Source: Arthrobacter sp. B1I2
Lineage (GTDB): Bacteria > Actinomycetota > Actinomycetes > Actinomycetales > Micrococcaceae
Length of the DNA stretch: 64,000 bases
NCBI RefSeq assembly: GCF_030816485.1
Contig: NZ_JAUSYC010000001.1
Span: 3,162,001 to 3,226,000 of the forward strand
Direction of reading: 5' to 3'
The stretch's first letter is position 1. Every line of letters begins with the position of its first letter. The notes beneath the pieces are model-generated. The model was not told where the DNA came from, ran no database searches, and saw nothing but the letters and a program-made list of their open reading frames with translations. Below, one piece after another: positions 51,568 to 60,824 of the stretch. The translations under genes and the position numbers were made by a program.

Positions 51568-51767
51568 GGTTCTGACTCGTTCTTTCGTTGCAGGTGGGAG
51601 CTATATGAAACGGCCTTGGACAAGCCTATTCCCGACGCAGCTGCGGCGCGCTGCTTGCTCTTAGGCTTGTTCGGCGCGGTCCCAGCAGAGCGGCAGGTTT
51701 ATGCGCCGCCGTAGGCTAGTTTGGAATCCGCAGCGGCCTGGTCCCCGGGCCCCGAAAGGAGCGCCGA

Positions 51768-53378
51768 GTGGACAGCACGGTTGGCAAGTGGTTTTTGAAT
51801 CGGGGTGAGCGGGGAAACCCTGCGTCGGATGTCCAGGCGGGCGGCGCAGGATCCGGATCCTGGTCAGAAGGCAACCTGGTCCGTCCGCTGGTCCATGGAG
51901 CAGCGTACTTTTCCAGGCTGCATGAGGAGCTGTCGGCTTTGCAGCCGGGAGACCGGGTGTGGTTTACCGACTGGCGGGGCGATGCTGACGAGCAGCTGGA
52001 ACCCGGCGGAACGACAATTGGCGGGTTGCTCGCCCGGTTGGCCGGGTCTGGTGTGGAAGTGCGGGGCCTCGTCTGGAGATCCCATGGGGAACGGATCTCG
52101 GCCCCTATCAGCGGCCGCTCCAACGAACTTCTCAGCCGGAAAATCAACGATTCCGGCGGGGAGGCGCTGTTGGATCAGCGGGTGCGCCTCTTCGGCTCCC
52201 ATCACCAGAAACTGGTGGTCATCCGCCGTCGTGCAGACCCCTCGCTTGATGTGGCGTTTGTGGGCGGGCTGGACTTGTCACACAGCCGTCGTGACGACGC
52301 CGGCCACGCGGGTGACCCCCAGGCGGTAACGATGGATTCCCGTTACAGGCAGCGGCCCCCATGGCACGATGCCGCCCTGGAATTGCGCGGCCCCGTGGTT
52401 GCAGATGTGCTGGCTGTGTTCGCGGAACGGTGGAACGACCCCCACCCGCTGGACCGGCGGACCCCTTACCGGATGCTCTTGCAGCGCCTGGCCCGGATGC
52501 CCAGGCACCCCGAACCGCTCCCGGAGGCCGCTCCGCCCCCACCACCGGCCGGTCCGCACGCCGTGCAGCTGCTGCGCACCTACGGCCTGAAGCATCCGCC
52601 ATTCCCGTTCGCACCGCACGGGGAGCGGAGCATCGCACGGGCTTACGCCAAGGCTTTCGCCCAGGCGCGTTCGCTCATTTACATCGAGGACCAGTATTTG
52701 TGGTCAACCGAGGTCGCAGCGGGAATCGCAGACGCCCTGGAACGCAACCCCCGGCTGAACGTGATCATCGTGGTGCCCAGGTACCCGGACTCTGATGGCC
52801 TCCTTGGCGGACCACCCAAGCGCTTGGGGCAGCTGCGCGCCATCAGCATGCTCCGCCGGGCCGCGCCGGACAGGGTGGGCGTGTTCGATCTTGAAAACAG
52901 CGAGGGTACGCCGATCTATGTCCACGCCAAGATCTGCATCATCGACGACATCTGGTTCACCTGCGGATCAGACAACTTCAACCGTCGGTCCTGGACCACT
53001 GACAGCGAACTCACCTGCGCAGTGATCGACACATCTGCGGGCGACATCCCGCCCGCAGGTACTGGCACCTCCCTGCGCCAGCCGCTCGCCAGGGAGCTGA
53101 GGCTCCAGCTCTGGGCCGAGCACCTAGGCCTTGACCAGCAGGACCCCCAGCTCCACGCCGTCGGCGCGGCGGGACTCCAGCTGTGGAATTCCGCAGCCGA
53201 CGCCCTGGACCAATGGCACCGATCCGGACGCCGTACGCCCCGTCCGGCCGGGCAGGTGCGCCACCATGCCACCGAACCTGTACCGCCCCTCCACCGTCTC
53301 TGGGCCGATCCCGTCTACCGGTTCATCGTTGACCCGGACGGCCGCCCCCGCCGGCTCCGTGGTACTGACCGGTTCTAG
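51768..53378 (+). CDS. Phospholipase D-family protein
   Basis: A 536-residue protein with the two catalytic HxK motifs of the PLD superfamily: HHQKLVVI (145-152), followed by an Asp-containing GGLDLSHSR loop, and HAKICIIDD with GSDNFNRRS in the second half. It could be a cytoplasmic phospholipase D or cardiolipin-synthase-like enzyme; I see no signal peptide or membrane helix. GTG 51768 has AAAGGAG six bases upstream. Confidence 0.9.
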   Translation: MDSTVGKWFLNRGERGNPASDVQAGGAGSGSWSEGNLVRPLVHGAAYFSRLHEELSALQPGDRVWFTDWRGDADEQLEPGGTTIGGLLARLAGSGVEVRGLVWRSHGERISAPISGRSNELLSRKINDSGGEALLDQRVRLFGSHHQKLVVIRRRADPSLDVAFVGGLDLSHSRRDDAGHAGDPQAVTMDSRYRQRPPWHDAALELRGPVVADVLAVFAERWNDPHPLDRRTPYRMLLQRLARMPRHPEPLPEAAPPPPPAGPHAVQLLRTYGLKHPPFPFAPHGERSIARAYAKAFAQARSLIYIEDQYLWSTEVAAGIADALERNPRLNVIIVVPRYPDSDGLLGGPPKRLGQLRAISMLRRAAPDRVGVFDLENSEGTPIYVHAKICIIDDIWFTCGSDNFNRRSWTTDSELTCAVIDTSAGDIPPAGTGTSLRQPLARELRLQLWAEHLGLDQQDPQLHAVGAAGLQLWNSAADALDQWHRSGRRTPRPAGQVRHHATEPVPPLHRLWADPVYRFIVDPDGRPRRLRGTDRF

Positions 53379-53543
53379 GGAAGCCGGCCAACATCCCACA
53401 GGCTGCCTCCGGTAAGAACGAACGTCGACGGCGGAAGGGGTCACGCACAGGACAGCCGGGTCTCCCTGCCTGCGTCCCGGTGCAGCGCGGGTGTTCGGTA
53501 GGTTGGAGCGGTAAGGGATGCGCATCCGGACATGGGAGAAGGC

Positions 53544-54569
53544 ATGAAGGCAATCGTGTACGAAGCAACAGGCCCCTCATCGGTGCTGAAGCTCCAGGAC
53601 AAGGCATTGACGGAGCCGGGCCCGGACGAGGTCCGGGTCCGGCTGGTGGTGTCCGGCGTGAACCCAACCGATTGGAAGTCACGGTCCGGGAGTGGAAGCA
53701 GGAAGCTGGACGCTCCCAAGGTTCCAAACCAGGACGGAGCCGGTGTCATCGACCAACTGGGCTCCGGAGTGACGGGTTTCGACGTCGGCGACCGTGTATG
53801 GCTCTGGGATGTCGCCTGGGGCAGCAACGAAGGTACCGCACAGGAATACGTCGTGGTGCCCGCCCACAAAGCCGTGGTACTTCCGGACGCCGAATCCTTC
53901 GACACCGGTGCCTCGCTGGGGATTCCCGCCCTGACAGCACACCGGGCCCTGACGTCGAACGAGGACGGCCCCGCCAGGCTCTCCCCCGGTGCCCTTGCGG
54001 GTCGAACCGTGCTGGTCACCGGCGGTGCAGGCGCCGTAGGCCACGCAGCCATCCAGCTCGCAAAGTGGGCGGGCGCTGCCGTCCTCACCACCGTCAGCGG
54101 AGACCGGAAAGCCGGGCTCGCCCTCCGCGCCGGCGCCGGCAAGGTCATCAACTACCGGAAGGACGACGTCGTCCACGCCGTCCACGAGACGGCCCCCGAT
54201 GGGGTGGACATCATTGTGGACGTCAACGCCCCGGCGAATATCGAGGCCGACCTGCACGTTCTCAAGCCCGGCGGGACCATCTCGATTTATGCGGCGAACC
54301 CGGGAGAATCGCTCACCGTTCCGATCCGCGAGAGCATGACCAGGAACGTCCGCTATCAGTTCGTCCTCACCTACACGGTCACGGACGAGCAGAAACAGAA
54401 CGCGGTGGCCGCCGTCGCCGAGGCACTCGCCGCCGGTGCGCTCCGCGTGGGCGAAGAACATGGTCTGCCACTGACGCGGTTCGCCCTGGAGGAGACTCCC
54501 GCAGCCCATGACGCAGTGGAACAGGGAACAATCGGAAAGGTGCTCATCGACGTCGCATCCGCATCCTGA
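53544..54569 (+). CDS. NADPH:quinone reductase-like oxidoreductase (MDR family)
   Basis: A 341-residue medium-chain reductase of the quinone oxidoreductase/zeta-crystallin type, with no catalytic zinc ligands visible. It has the GroES-like N-terminal domain (EPGPDEVRVRLVVSGVNPTD) and the nucleotide-binding loop VLVTGGAGAVGHAAIQLAKW. I prefer ATG 53544, with GGAGAAGG directly upstream, over ATG 53532. Confidence 0.9.
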   Translation: MKAIVYEATGPSSVLKLQDKALTEPGPDEVRVRLVVSGVNPTDWKSRSGSGSRKLDAPKVPNQDGAGVIDQLGSGVTGFDVGDRVWLWDVAWGSNEGTAQEYVVVPAHKAVVLPDAESFDTGASLGIPALTAHRALTSNEDGPARLSPGALAGRTVLVTGGAGAVGHAAIQLAKWAGAAVLTTVSGDRKAGLALRAGAGKVINYRKDDVVHAVHETAPDGVDIIVDVNAPANIEADLHVLKPGGTISIYAANPGESLTVPIRESMTRNVRYQFVLTYTVTDEQKQNAVAAVAEALAAGALRVGEEHGLPLTRFALEETPAAHDAVEQGTIGKVLIDVASAS

Positions 54570-54695
54570 AGCGGCCCCGCGCCCTGCCGTAAAAGACGTC
54601 CAAGGCTGCCTAAGCGCACGACGGCGAGCGCCTGGCCGCGCGCGGGTTCCTTGCCGGTTGCTTCACGCCGAGGCACCCGGCAAGTACCGCCGTCG

Positions 54696-54923
54696 TCAGT
54701 GCGGATGCAGCCCGCGCGCCCGTGGCTGCCGGGTCCGTCCCTGGGGAAGGGAACCCGCAGCGACGGGACGGTAGTCAATCCGCCGCTCCATCCGCATGTT
54801 GCGCCGTTGCTGCCGCCGCGCTTTCCTTTCGGGGCGGTCAATGGCGGACAGGATGGCCAGCGCCACAATAATCCAAAGGAACGCCGTCCCCAACACCAAG
54901 GCGATTTCCAGCTCAGTGCTCAT
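54696..54923 (-). CDS. Small membrane protein with basic tail
   Basis: A 75-residue protein: one N-terminal membrane helix (IALVLGTAFLWIIVALAIL) and a long Arg-rich tail (RPERKARRQQRRNMRMERR). ATG 54923 is preferred; the frame is open to 55037 without support. It has the same general build as the tiny proteins of the accessory region, but a more acidic start. Confidence 0.65.
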   Translation of the reverse strand: MSTELEIALVLGTAFLWIIVALAILSAIDRPERKARRQQRRNMRMERRIDYRPVAAGSLPQGRTRQPRARGLHPH

Positions 54924-54999
54924 GCACACAATTTTAGACCCGGGGTGCCCCGGCCGACCCCCTGCTGAACACATCAATGAGGCGCAGAATCCCCAGCGC

Positions 55000-55968
55000 C
55001 TAGAGCACTCCCAGCCCCCTGACAGCAGCCATGACATCGGGCACCTGGACAGCGAGCAGCGCGGGATCCGGCTCGGCTGCGAACGTGTCCCCGCGCCGCA
55101 GTTCAGCGCGGGTCAGGACAACATGCGGCCCCGGCGGCGGTCCCCAGATTTCAGGTGGGGCCGGACCAAAAAGCACCACCGAAGGAGTACCGTACGCGGA
55201 TGCCAGATGGGCGGCCCCCGTGTCGGCAGAGACCACCAGGCGTGCGGCGGCAATCGTGGCCGCGAACTCCCCCAGGCCCAGCACCCCGGCCAGCACGGTG
55301 GTGCCGGGGAGTCCTGCGAGGCGGCACACTTCCTCGGCGCGTTCCCGTTCCGACGTGCCGCCGGTGAACACGACCTGGTGCCCGGCATCTGTTAATGCAG
55401 CAGCCACCGCCGCGAAGCGGTCGGCGGGCCACAGCCGGCTGCCGTAGGCCGCACCCACATGCAGGACGGTTGCGCCGGGAACGGGGCTGGGAATGTGTGG
55501 CGTATTAAGCTGCACATCCATCGGATCTGCCTCTATGCCATGCCATTCGAGGAGCCTGACCCAACGCTCGCGCTCGTGGAGTTCCGGCCGCCACGGGGGA
55601 CCGTCCCGGTGTGCGCTCCGATGGCCAACGGTCTGGCGGGCCTTCAGCGCCTCAATCCGGCCCTGGCTCTCCGGGCCGCTGCCGTGCAGGTTGACGGCCA
55701 CGTCCACCACGCCCGGGTCCATTGAAAGCGGCTCGTCCAGGCCGTGGGTGGGCAGCAGCTCGTAGCCGCCCACCAGCCCCAGGGCCTCTGACAGCCACCC
55801 CTGCGCCGCATAGCGCAGCCGGTGCTCTGGAAACGCCCGCCGGATGCCCTTCAGTGCCGGTACGGCCACCAGCAGGTCCCCCAGCTTCAAGGCGCGCAGG
55901 ACAAGGAGCTCCGGTTTCCCATCAGCGGCAATCGGGTCACCGGACAATCCCACAGTCTCCGTGCTCAT
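55000..55968 (-). CDS. Glycosyltransferase family 9 protein
   Basis: A 322-residue GT-B enzyme of the ADP-heptose:LPS heptosyltransferase family. Visible are the N-terminal LVLRALKLGDLLVAVPALKG and the C-terminal donor motif VVSADTGAAHLASAYGTPSVVLFGP. In a Gram-positive it would act on a cell-surface glycan. Its start overlaps the upstream family-9 gene as ATGA. Confidence 0.92.
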   Translation of the reverse strand: MSTETVGLSGDPIAADGKPELLVLRALKLGDLLVAVPALKGIRRAFPEHRLRYAAQGWLSEALGLVGGYELLPTHGLDEPLSMDPGVVDVAVNLHGSGPESQGRIEALKARQTVGHRSAHRDGPPWRPELHERERWVRLLEWHGIEADPMDVQLNTPHIPSPVPGATVLHVGAAYGSRLWPADRFAAVAAALTDAGHQVVFTGGTSERERAEEVCRLAGLPGTTVLAGVLGLGEFAATIAAARLVVSADTGAAHLASAYGTPSVVLFGPAPPEIWGPPPGPHVVLTRAELRRGDTFAAEPDPALLAVQVPDVMAAVRGLGVL

Positions 55969-57107
55969 GCGTCCTGCTTTGCCACTTGCGTAGCCGTGAG
56001 GCTGCGGACATCCTCGTACACCTCCGGCACTCCAATGCCCGCCACAACGGAGTCATCATGGACGCAGCGGGGTGCTGTCCAGCCGACCTGAGTCACGTCT
56101 ATGCCGCACGTGGGGCAGGCCGTAACCCAGGAGGCGTGCACGCGGTGAAGGCTTCTGCCCAGTGCTCCGGCGTTGATCACGTTGCCGGCCCAAAAAACGC
56201 CGACCGTGGGCACGCCAAGTGCCTGGGCAAGGTGCCGGGGACCGCTGTCGTTTGCCACCACGACGGCGGCTTCCGCCAGCACCGCCACGAGCCCCGCCAT
56301 GTCAAGAGCGCCGGCCAGGGAACGGACAGCTGTGGACGCAGCCCGGCGGGCAATCCCCTCGGCGAGGTCCTGCTCACTGCTGTCCCCCACAATGACCACC
56401 CGCGATCCGTCGGCCGCGCAGGAGGCCGCAAGTTCGGCGAACTTGTCTGCAGGCCAACGACGGCGGGGGTCGGTGGCGCCGGGATGGATCACCACCAGCG
56501 GTTGGCCGGCGTCGCCGTCGCCGGCTTCATGGGGTGCTCCCCCGTCAGCGGGTGACAGCCGCGCTTCAAGATCGACAGGGAAGGCGCCGGCGAACCCAGC
56601 CACTTCCAAAGCCCTGAGTGGTTCGTGCTGGTAGTAGAGGTAGGGAATGGTGCGCTCCAGGCTTGCTGCGTCGGCGGTCCGGGTCCCTACGGTGTGGCGG
56701 GCGCCGAGCCGCAGCAGGAAGGGATTTGAGTACCGTCCGCCGCCGTGAAGCTGGACAGCCAGGTCGAAGTTGCGGCCGCGCATTTCCGCAAAGAAGCGGT
56801 CCAGTTCATCCGGATCCTCTTCACCTGGCCGGACTCCTTCGGCAAAGGGCAGGACCACCACCTCGTCCACCGGGCTTGTCAGCGCCCCAAGGAGTGCCTT
56901 GTGGACCGGAGTGCCCAGCAAGGTGATGGTTGAACCCGGATAAGCCGCCTTCAATGAAGCCATTGCCGGGATGGCGAAAATCAGGTCGCCCAAGCCTCCA
57001 CCGCGCAGGACAACGATCCTGGACACGTCGATGAACTTCTCAAGCACCGGACCGACGCCCACGCCAATTTGTCCTGCGCCGCCGAACTCTGCGGTGAGTT
57101 GTTCCAC
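55965..57107 (-). CDS. Glycosyltransferase family 9 protein
   Basis: A 380-residue GT-B enzyme related to the next gene. The N-terminal part (RIVVLRGGGLGDLIFAIPAM) and the C-terminal part (VVVANDSGPRHLAQALGVPT) match family 9. The C-terminal extension (CPTCGIDVTQVGWTAPRCVH) has three cysteines and could bind a metal. The pair probably adds successive sugars to the same glycan. Confidence 0.92.
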   Translation of the reverse strand: MEQLTAEFGGAGQIGVGVGPVLEKFIDVSRIVVLRGGGLGDLIFAIPAMASLKAAYPGSTITLLGTPVHKALLGALTSPVDEVVVLPFAEGVRPGEEDPDELDRFFAEMRGRNFDLAVQLHGGGRYSNPFLLRLGARHTVGTRTADAASLERTIPYLYYQHEPLRALEVAGFAGAFPVDLEARLSPADGGAPHEAGDGDAGQPLVVIHPGATDPRRRWPADKFAELAASCAADGSRVVIVGDSSEQDLAEGIARRAASTAVRSLAGALDMAGLVAVLAEAAVVVANDSGPRHLAQALGVPTVGVFWAGNVINAGALGRSLHRVHASWVTACPTCGIDVTQVGWTAPRCVHDDSVVAGIGVPEVYEDVRSLTATQVAKQDA

Positions 57108-57311
57108 ACACTGCCCCTTCCGTCATGCAGAGGGACCAGCACCGCTGTCCCTCTGCTGCCCACGCGGCCGCACGGCGGTTACCAACCTGCGGCCGCTCCC
57201 TTGAACCTTTACCCAGCAGGCGGCAGATCTACTCTCCCTGTTGGGGAATACCGGCTTGATGCTGTACGTTTCATACGCGAAAGCCAATCAAAGAAAAGAG
57301 AAGCACCCAAA

Positions 57312-57614
57312 GTGGCAACCGATTACGATGAACTGCGTTCCGACGTCAAGGAATCGCAGGACAACTCACTCGAGCAGCTCCAGTCAGCAAATGCTCCCGA
57401 CGCCCGCAGTGTTGTGCAGGAGTTGGACGAGGCTGACGGGCTGGACGGCGCCGGCGTCCCTGGCGGCGAATTTGTCGCCGAGGAGCTCGTAGTCCAGGTC
57501 ATCCCGCAGGCTGAGGACGAGTTCACCTGCTACTCCTGTTTCCTGGTCCGCCACCGGTCGCAGATTGCCCGTCAGAAAGACGGCCACAGCTACTGCACCG
57601 AATGTGAAGGCTAG
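57312..57614 (+). CDS. DUF4193 zinc-ribbon protein
   Basis: A 100-residue actinobacterial protein: an acidic, flexible N-terminal half (ATDYDELRSDVKESQDNSLE) and a C-terminal zinc ribbon with Cys73, Cys76, Cys95 and Cys98 (CYSC...YCTEC). The family is conserved but its role is unknown. The start is GTG 57312, where the family's MATDYD sequence begins. It is followed by a strong terminator. Confidence 0.9.
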   Translation: MATDYDELRSDVKESQDNSLEQLQSANAPDARSVVQELDEADGLDGAGVPGGEFVAEELVVQVIPQAEDEFTCYSCFLVRHRSQIARQKDGHSYCTECEG

Positions 57615-57656
57615 TCAAGAACCTTCCTGCAGGCAGGGACGCCCGGCGTTCCATCC

Positions 57657-57698
57657 AAAGCCGAAAGGCACGCCACAAACGGCGTGCCTTTCGGCTTT
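57657..57698 (+). terminator. Terminator after the DUF4193 gene
   Basis: A perfect 18-bp inverted repeat (57657-57674 with 57681-57698) with a six-base loop; the 3' arm ends in TTT. Confidence 0.9.
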
Positions 57699-57772
57699 AA
57701 GCCATTACCCAGCTGGACTGCGTAGCGTTAGGCAAAATACCTACGACGTCGACCCGCAGCCAGGAGGCTACG

Positions 57773-58513
57773 TTGGACAGCCCCGCAAGCTTGTGGAACA
57801 CCTTGGCCTCGGTGTTCACGCAAGCAGATGTTCCCCGCATTACCTGGGTTGAGATGCTGCTGTCCCTGGTTGCCGCCGTCGCATTGTCCATACCCCGCCG
57901 CAGCTGGCGCTACTTCGGGCTCCTGGCCACCGCCACCCATGAGCTGGGCCACGCGTTTGCGGCCGTGACCTCGGGGCAGCGGTTGTCCGGAATCCGCCTT
58001 CGGCTTGACCATTCCGGAACCACCACCACCTACAGCCGGAGCAGGCTGGCAGCTGCCTGGTCCTGCTTCTGGGGATACCCGGTCCCGGCGATGGTTGGTG
58101 CCGCTTTCGTTTGGTGCGGGCTCAGCGGATGGGGCCCTGCAGCCATGGCGGCCAGCGCGCTGGTCCTGGCCGCCTCGCTCCTCTTCCTCCGCAATCTTGC
58201 CGGTTTCGTAATCACCACCGCCGCCATCGCCGGTTCGGCTGCCCTTGCGTTCCTTGCACCGGCATCAGTCGCGGGGCACGTGGCCGTCATTTTCGGCCTT
58301 GCGCTCCTGGTGGCTGCTGTCCGCGACCTGCTCAAACTCACGAACGTCCACCTCCGCCGTCGCGGGAGTCTTGGCAGCTCCGACGCCTACCTCCTGTACC
58401 GCGCCACATCTGTTCCGTCCGGCATCTGGATTGCCCTGTTCACCATCCTGGTCGCCGCCGCGTGGCTGGTTGCCTGGCAGCCCGTCTCGATAATTCTGTT
58501 GAACGGCGCCTAG
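57773..58513 (+). CDS. M50-family peptidase, intramembrane
   Basis: A 246-residue membrane protein with the zinc motif HELGH (56-60) near the second hydrophobic segment, about six helices in all, and a possible second metal ligand region in SSDAYLLYRAT. It matches the actinobacterial M50B-like group. The start is TTG 57773, supported by a full AGGAGG five bases upstream. There are no CBS domains, unlike the M50 protease at 19476. Confidence 0.87.
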   Translation: MDSPASLWNTLASVFTQADVPRITWVEMLLSLVAAVALSIPRRSWRYFGLLATATHELGHAFAAVTSGQRLSGIRLRLDHSGTTTTYSRSRLAAAWSCFWGYPVPAMVGAAFVWCGLSGWGPAAMAASALVLAASLLFLRNLAGFVITTAAIAGSAALAFLAPASVAGHVAVIFGLALLVAAVRDLLKLTNVHLRRRGSLGSSDAYLLYRATSVPSGIWIALFTILVAAAWLVAWQPVSIILLNGA

Positions 58514-58555
58514 ATCAGAGGCCTGGAACAGAACGGTGGCACATAGGCTTGTGCC

Positions 58556-59641
58556 ATGAGCCAGGAAACGGACAGCACCCCAACAACGACCGGCGGCGAC
58601 GCGCACAGCACCCGTGGAGCCTATGTGACGGGCGGCGCGGAGTTCACCCGGGACACCAACTACATCGAGGACCGGATCACCAGGGACGCCCGCCCGGGCA
58701 GCAACGGTGAGCCGGGGTGGCCGGTGGAAGCGGGGCGCTACCGGCTCATCGCCGCCAGGGCCTGCCCGTGGGCGAACCGGACAGTCATTGTCCGCAGGCT
58801 TCTGGGGCTGGAAGAAGCCATCTCCCTGGGCCAGCCAGGACCCACCCACGATGCGCGTTCCTGGACGTTCGACCTGGATCCAGGCGGAGTGGATCCGGTC
58901 CTTGGAATAGAGCGCCTGCAGGAGGCTTACTTCAAACGTTTCCCCGGCTACCCGCGGGGAATCACTGTGCCTGCCATCGTGGACATACGCAGTGGTGAAG
59001 TGGTGACCAACAACTTCCCCCAGATCACCCTGGACTTCTCGACTGAGTGGACCGGGCTGCACCGGTCCGGTGCTCCGCAGCTTTATCCGGAACACCTCCG
59101 CGATGAGATCGACCAGGTGAACAAGCGCGTCTTCACCGAGGTCAACAACGGCGTCTACCGCTGCGGTTTCGCCGGTTCCCAGGAAGCCTATGATTCCGCG
59201 TACGAACGGTTGTGGACGGCCATGGACTGGCTTGAGGACCGCCTGTCGGGGCAGCGCTACCTGGTGGGCGACACCATCACCGAGGCAGATGTGCGTCTGT
59301 TCACCACGCTGGCCAGGTTCGACCCCGTCTACCACGGCCACTTCAAGTGCAACCGGCAGAAGCTAAGCGAGATGCCGAATCTGTGGGGCTATGCGCGGGA
59401 CCTGTTCCAGACCCCGGGTTTCGGGGACACCACCGACTTCGTGCAGATCAAACGGCACTACTACATCGTGCACGAGGACATCAATCCCACCGGCATCGTT
59501 CCGGCCGGCCCCGATCTGGGCAGCTGGCTGGAGGACCATGGCAGGGAGTCCTTGGGTGGCCGGCCATTCGGAGACGGCACGCCGCCGGGGCCGGTCCGGC
59601 CAGGCGAGGAGGTTGCGCCGGGACACGGAGCCTCGCGCTGA
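58556..59641 (+). CDS. Xi-class GST-like reductase
   Basis: A 361-residue protein of the S-glutathionyl-hydroquinone reductase (xi GST/ECM4/YqjG) family. The catalytic Cys70 lies in RACPWANR; the C-terminal helical domain (YLVGDTITEADVRLFTTLAR) and the long GYARDLFQTPGFGDTTD end are typical. This organism appears to make mycothiol (mshC, this window), so the thiol partner is probably mycothiol. TAGGCT lies six bases before the ATG: a leaderless-type start. Confidence 0.9.
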   Translation: MSQETDSTPTTTGGDAHSTRGAYVTGGAEFTRDTNYIEDRITRDARPGSNGEPGWPVEAGRYRLIAARACPWANRTVIVRRLLGLEEAISLGQPGPTHDARSWTFDLDPGGVDPVLGIERLQEAYFKRFPGYPRGITVPAIVDIRSGEVVTNNFPQITLDFSTEWTGLHRSGAPQLYPEHLRDEIDQVNKRVFTEVNNGVYRCGFAGSQEAYDSAYERLWTAMDWLEDRLSGQRYLVGDTITEADVRLFTTLARFDPVYHGHFKCNRQKLSEMPNLWGYARDLFQTPGFGDTTDFVQIKRHYYIVHEDINPTGIVPAGPDLGSWLEDHGRESLGGRPFGDGTPPGPVRPGEEVAPGHGASR

Positions 59642-59687
59642 GCCCAATCCCCTGGGAGGAAACCGCTTTCCTCCTACACTGGAGGGC

Positions 59688-60797
59688 ATGCAGACTTCGC
59701 TTGGTTTTGTAGCCCCGGGGTACGAAAACGTCCTCGCCCTGTTTGAGTCCTTCCTGGCCGGGGATTCCCGCTACAGCGCCCAGGTGGCCGCCTACCGCAA
59801 CGGACTGCCGGTGGTTCGCCTGGCAGGCGGACCGGACATGGCGGCAGACACCCTGACCGGCGCCTATTCCTGCTCCAAAGGCGTTGCCGCGATGGTCATC
59901 GCCCTGCTTGTCCAGGATGATGTCCTCGACCTGGACAAAACAGTCGCCCATTACTGGCCGGAGTTCGCTGCGCAGGGAAAGGACAGGCTGCTGGTCAGGG
60001 AGGCGCTGTCGCACCAGGCGGGGCTGATGGGCGTTGAGGGCGGCTTCGGCCTGGACGAGTTCACCACACCAGCGGCCGCAGCCCGCCTTGCCGCCGCCGC
60101 TCCCGCCTGGGAGCCAGGACGGCAGTTCGGCTACCATGCCCTGACCATTGGGATCCTGATGGAGGAGCTCTGCCGCCGCATCACAGGCGAAGCACTTCAG
60201 GATGTTTACGACCGCCGGATCCGGAAGCCTCAGGAGGTGGATTTCTTCCTGGGACTGCCGGAGGACCAGGAGCCACGGTACCGGGATGTCATCTACGCGG
60301 AAGATCCCGGCCAGGTTTGGGTTGACCCGCTCAGCCTCGAAGGCCTTAACAGCAACGCGCCCGTCAGCACCATCATGGAACTGCCAAACATCCGCTCGGT
60401 GCGGGCAGCCGGGATGTCCGCTGCCGGCGGGGTTGGATCCGCCGATGGCCTGGCACGGTTGTACGCGGCAGCAACCACAGGCGTCGACGGCAGCCAGCCG
60501 TTCCTGGCAGCCCGGACGGTCCAGGCAATGACCCGCGAACAGGTGTGGGGTCTGGACCGGTCTTCCGGCCTGGACAATGCGTTTGCCGTCGTCTTCATGA
60601 AACCCCATCCGTCACGGAACTTTGGCAGCCACCGGGCCTTCGGCCACGAAGGCGCCAATGCGGCGCTCGGTTTTGCCGACCCGTCCTACGGGCTGGGCTT
60701 TGGCTACATCCCCCGCCGCCAGGAAGACGGACGGACACCGGGAAGGGCGCATCGCCTGGCTGCCGAAGTGCGGCGTTCCGCAGCCGGCTTGTTCTGA
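59688..60797 (+). CDS. Beta-lactamase-family serine hydrolase, cytosolic
   Basis: A 369-residue serine hydrolase of the class C beta-lactamase/EstB type. SCSK (61-64) is the nucleophile motif, YHALTIG carries the Tyr, and HEGANAALGFADP the third motif. There is no signal peptide, so it is probably an esterase rather than a beta-lactamase. Both a GGAGGG stretch and a TACACT -10-like box precede ATG 59688, so the mode of initiation is open. The upstream frame to 59391 is a shadow of the GST-like gene. Confidence 0.9.
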   Translation: MQTSLGFVAPGYENVLALFESFLAGDSRYSAQVAAYRNGLPVVRLAGGPDMAADTLTGAYSCSKGVAAMVIALLVQDDVLDLDKTVAHYWPEFAAQGKDRLLVREALSHQAGLMGVEGGFGLDEFTTPAAAARLAAAAPAWEPGRQFGYHALTIGILMEELCRRITGEALQDVYDRRIRKPQEVDFFLGLPEDQEPRYRDVIYAEDPGQVWVDPLSLEGLNSNAPVSTIMELPNIRSVRAAGMSAAGGVGSADGLARLYAAATTGVDGSQPFLAARTVQAMTREQVWGLDRSSGLDNAFAVVFMKPHPSRNFGSHRAFGHEGANAALGFADPSYGLGFGYIPRRQEDGRTPGRAHRLAAEVRRSAAGLF

Positions 60798-60824
60798 GGG
60801 GCGCCCGGCCCTACTGTGGTCCGG

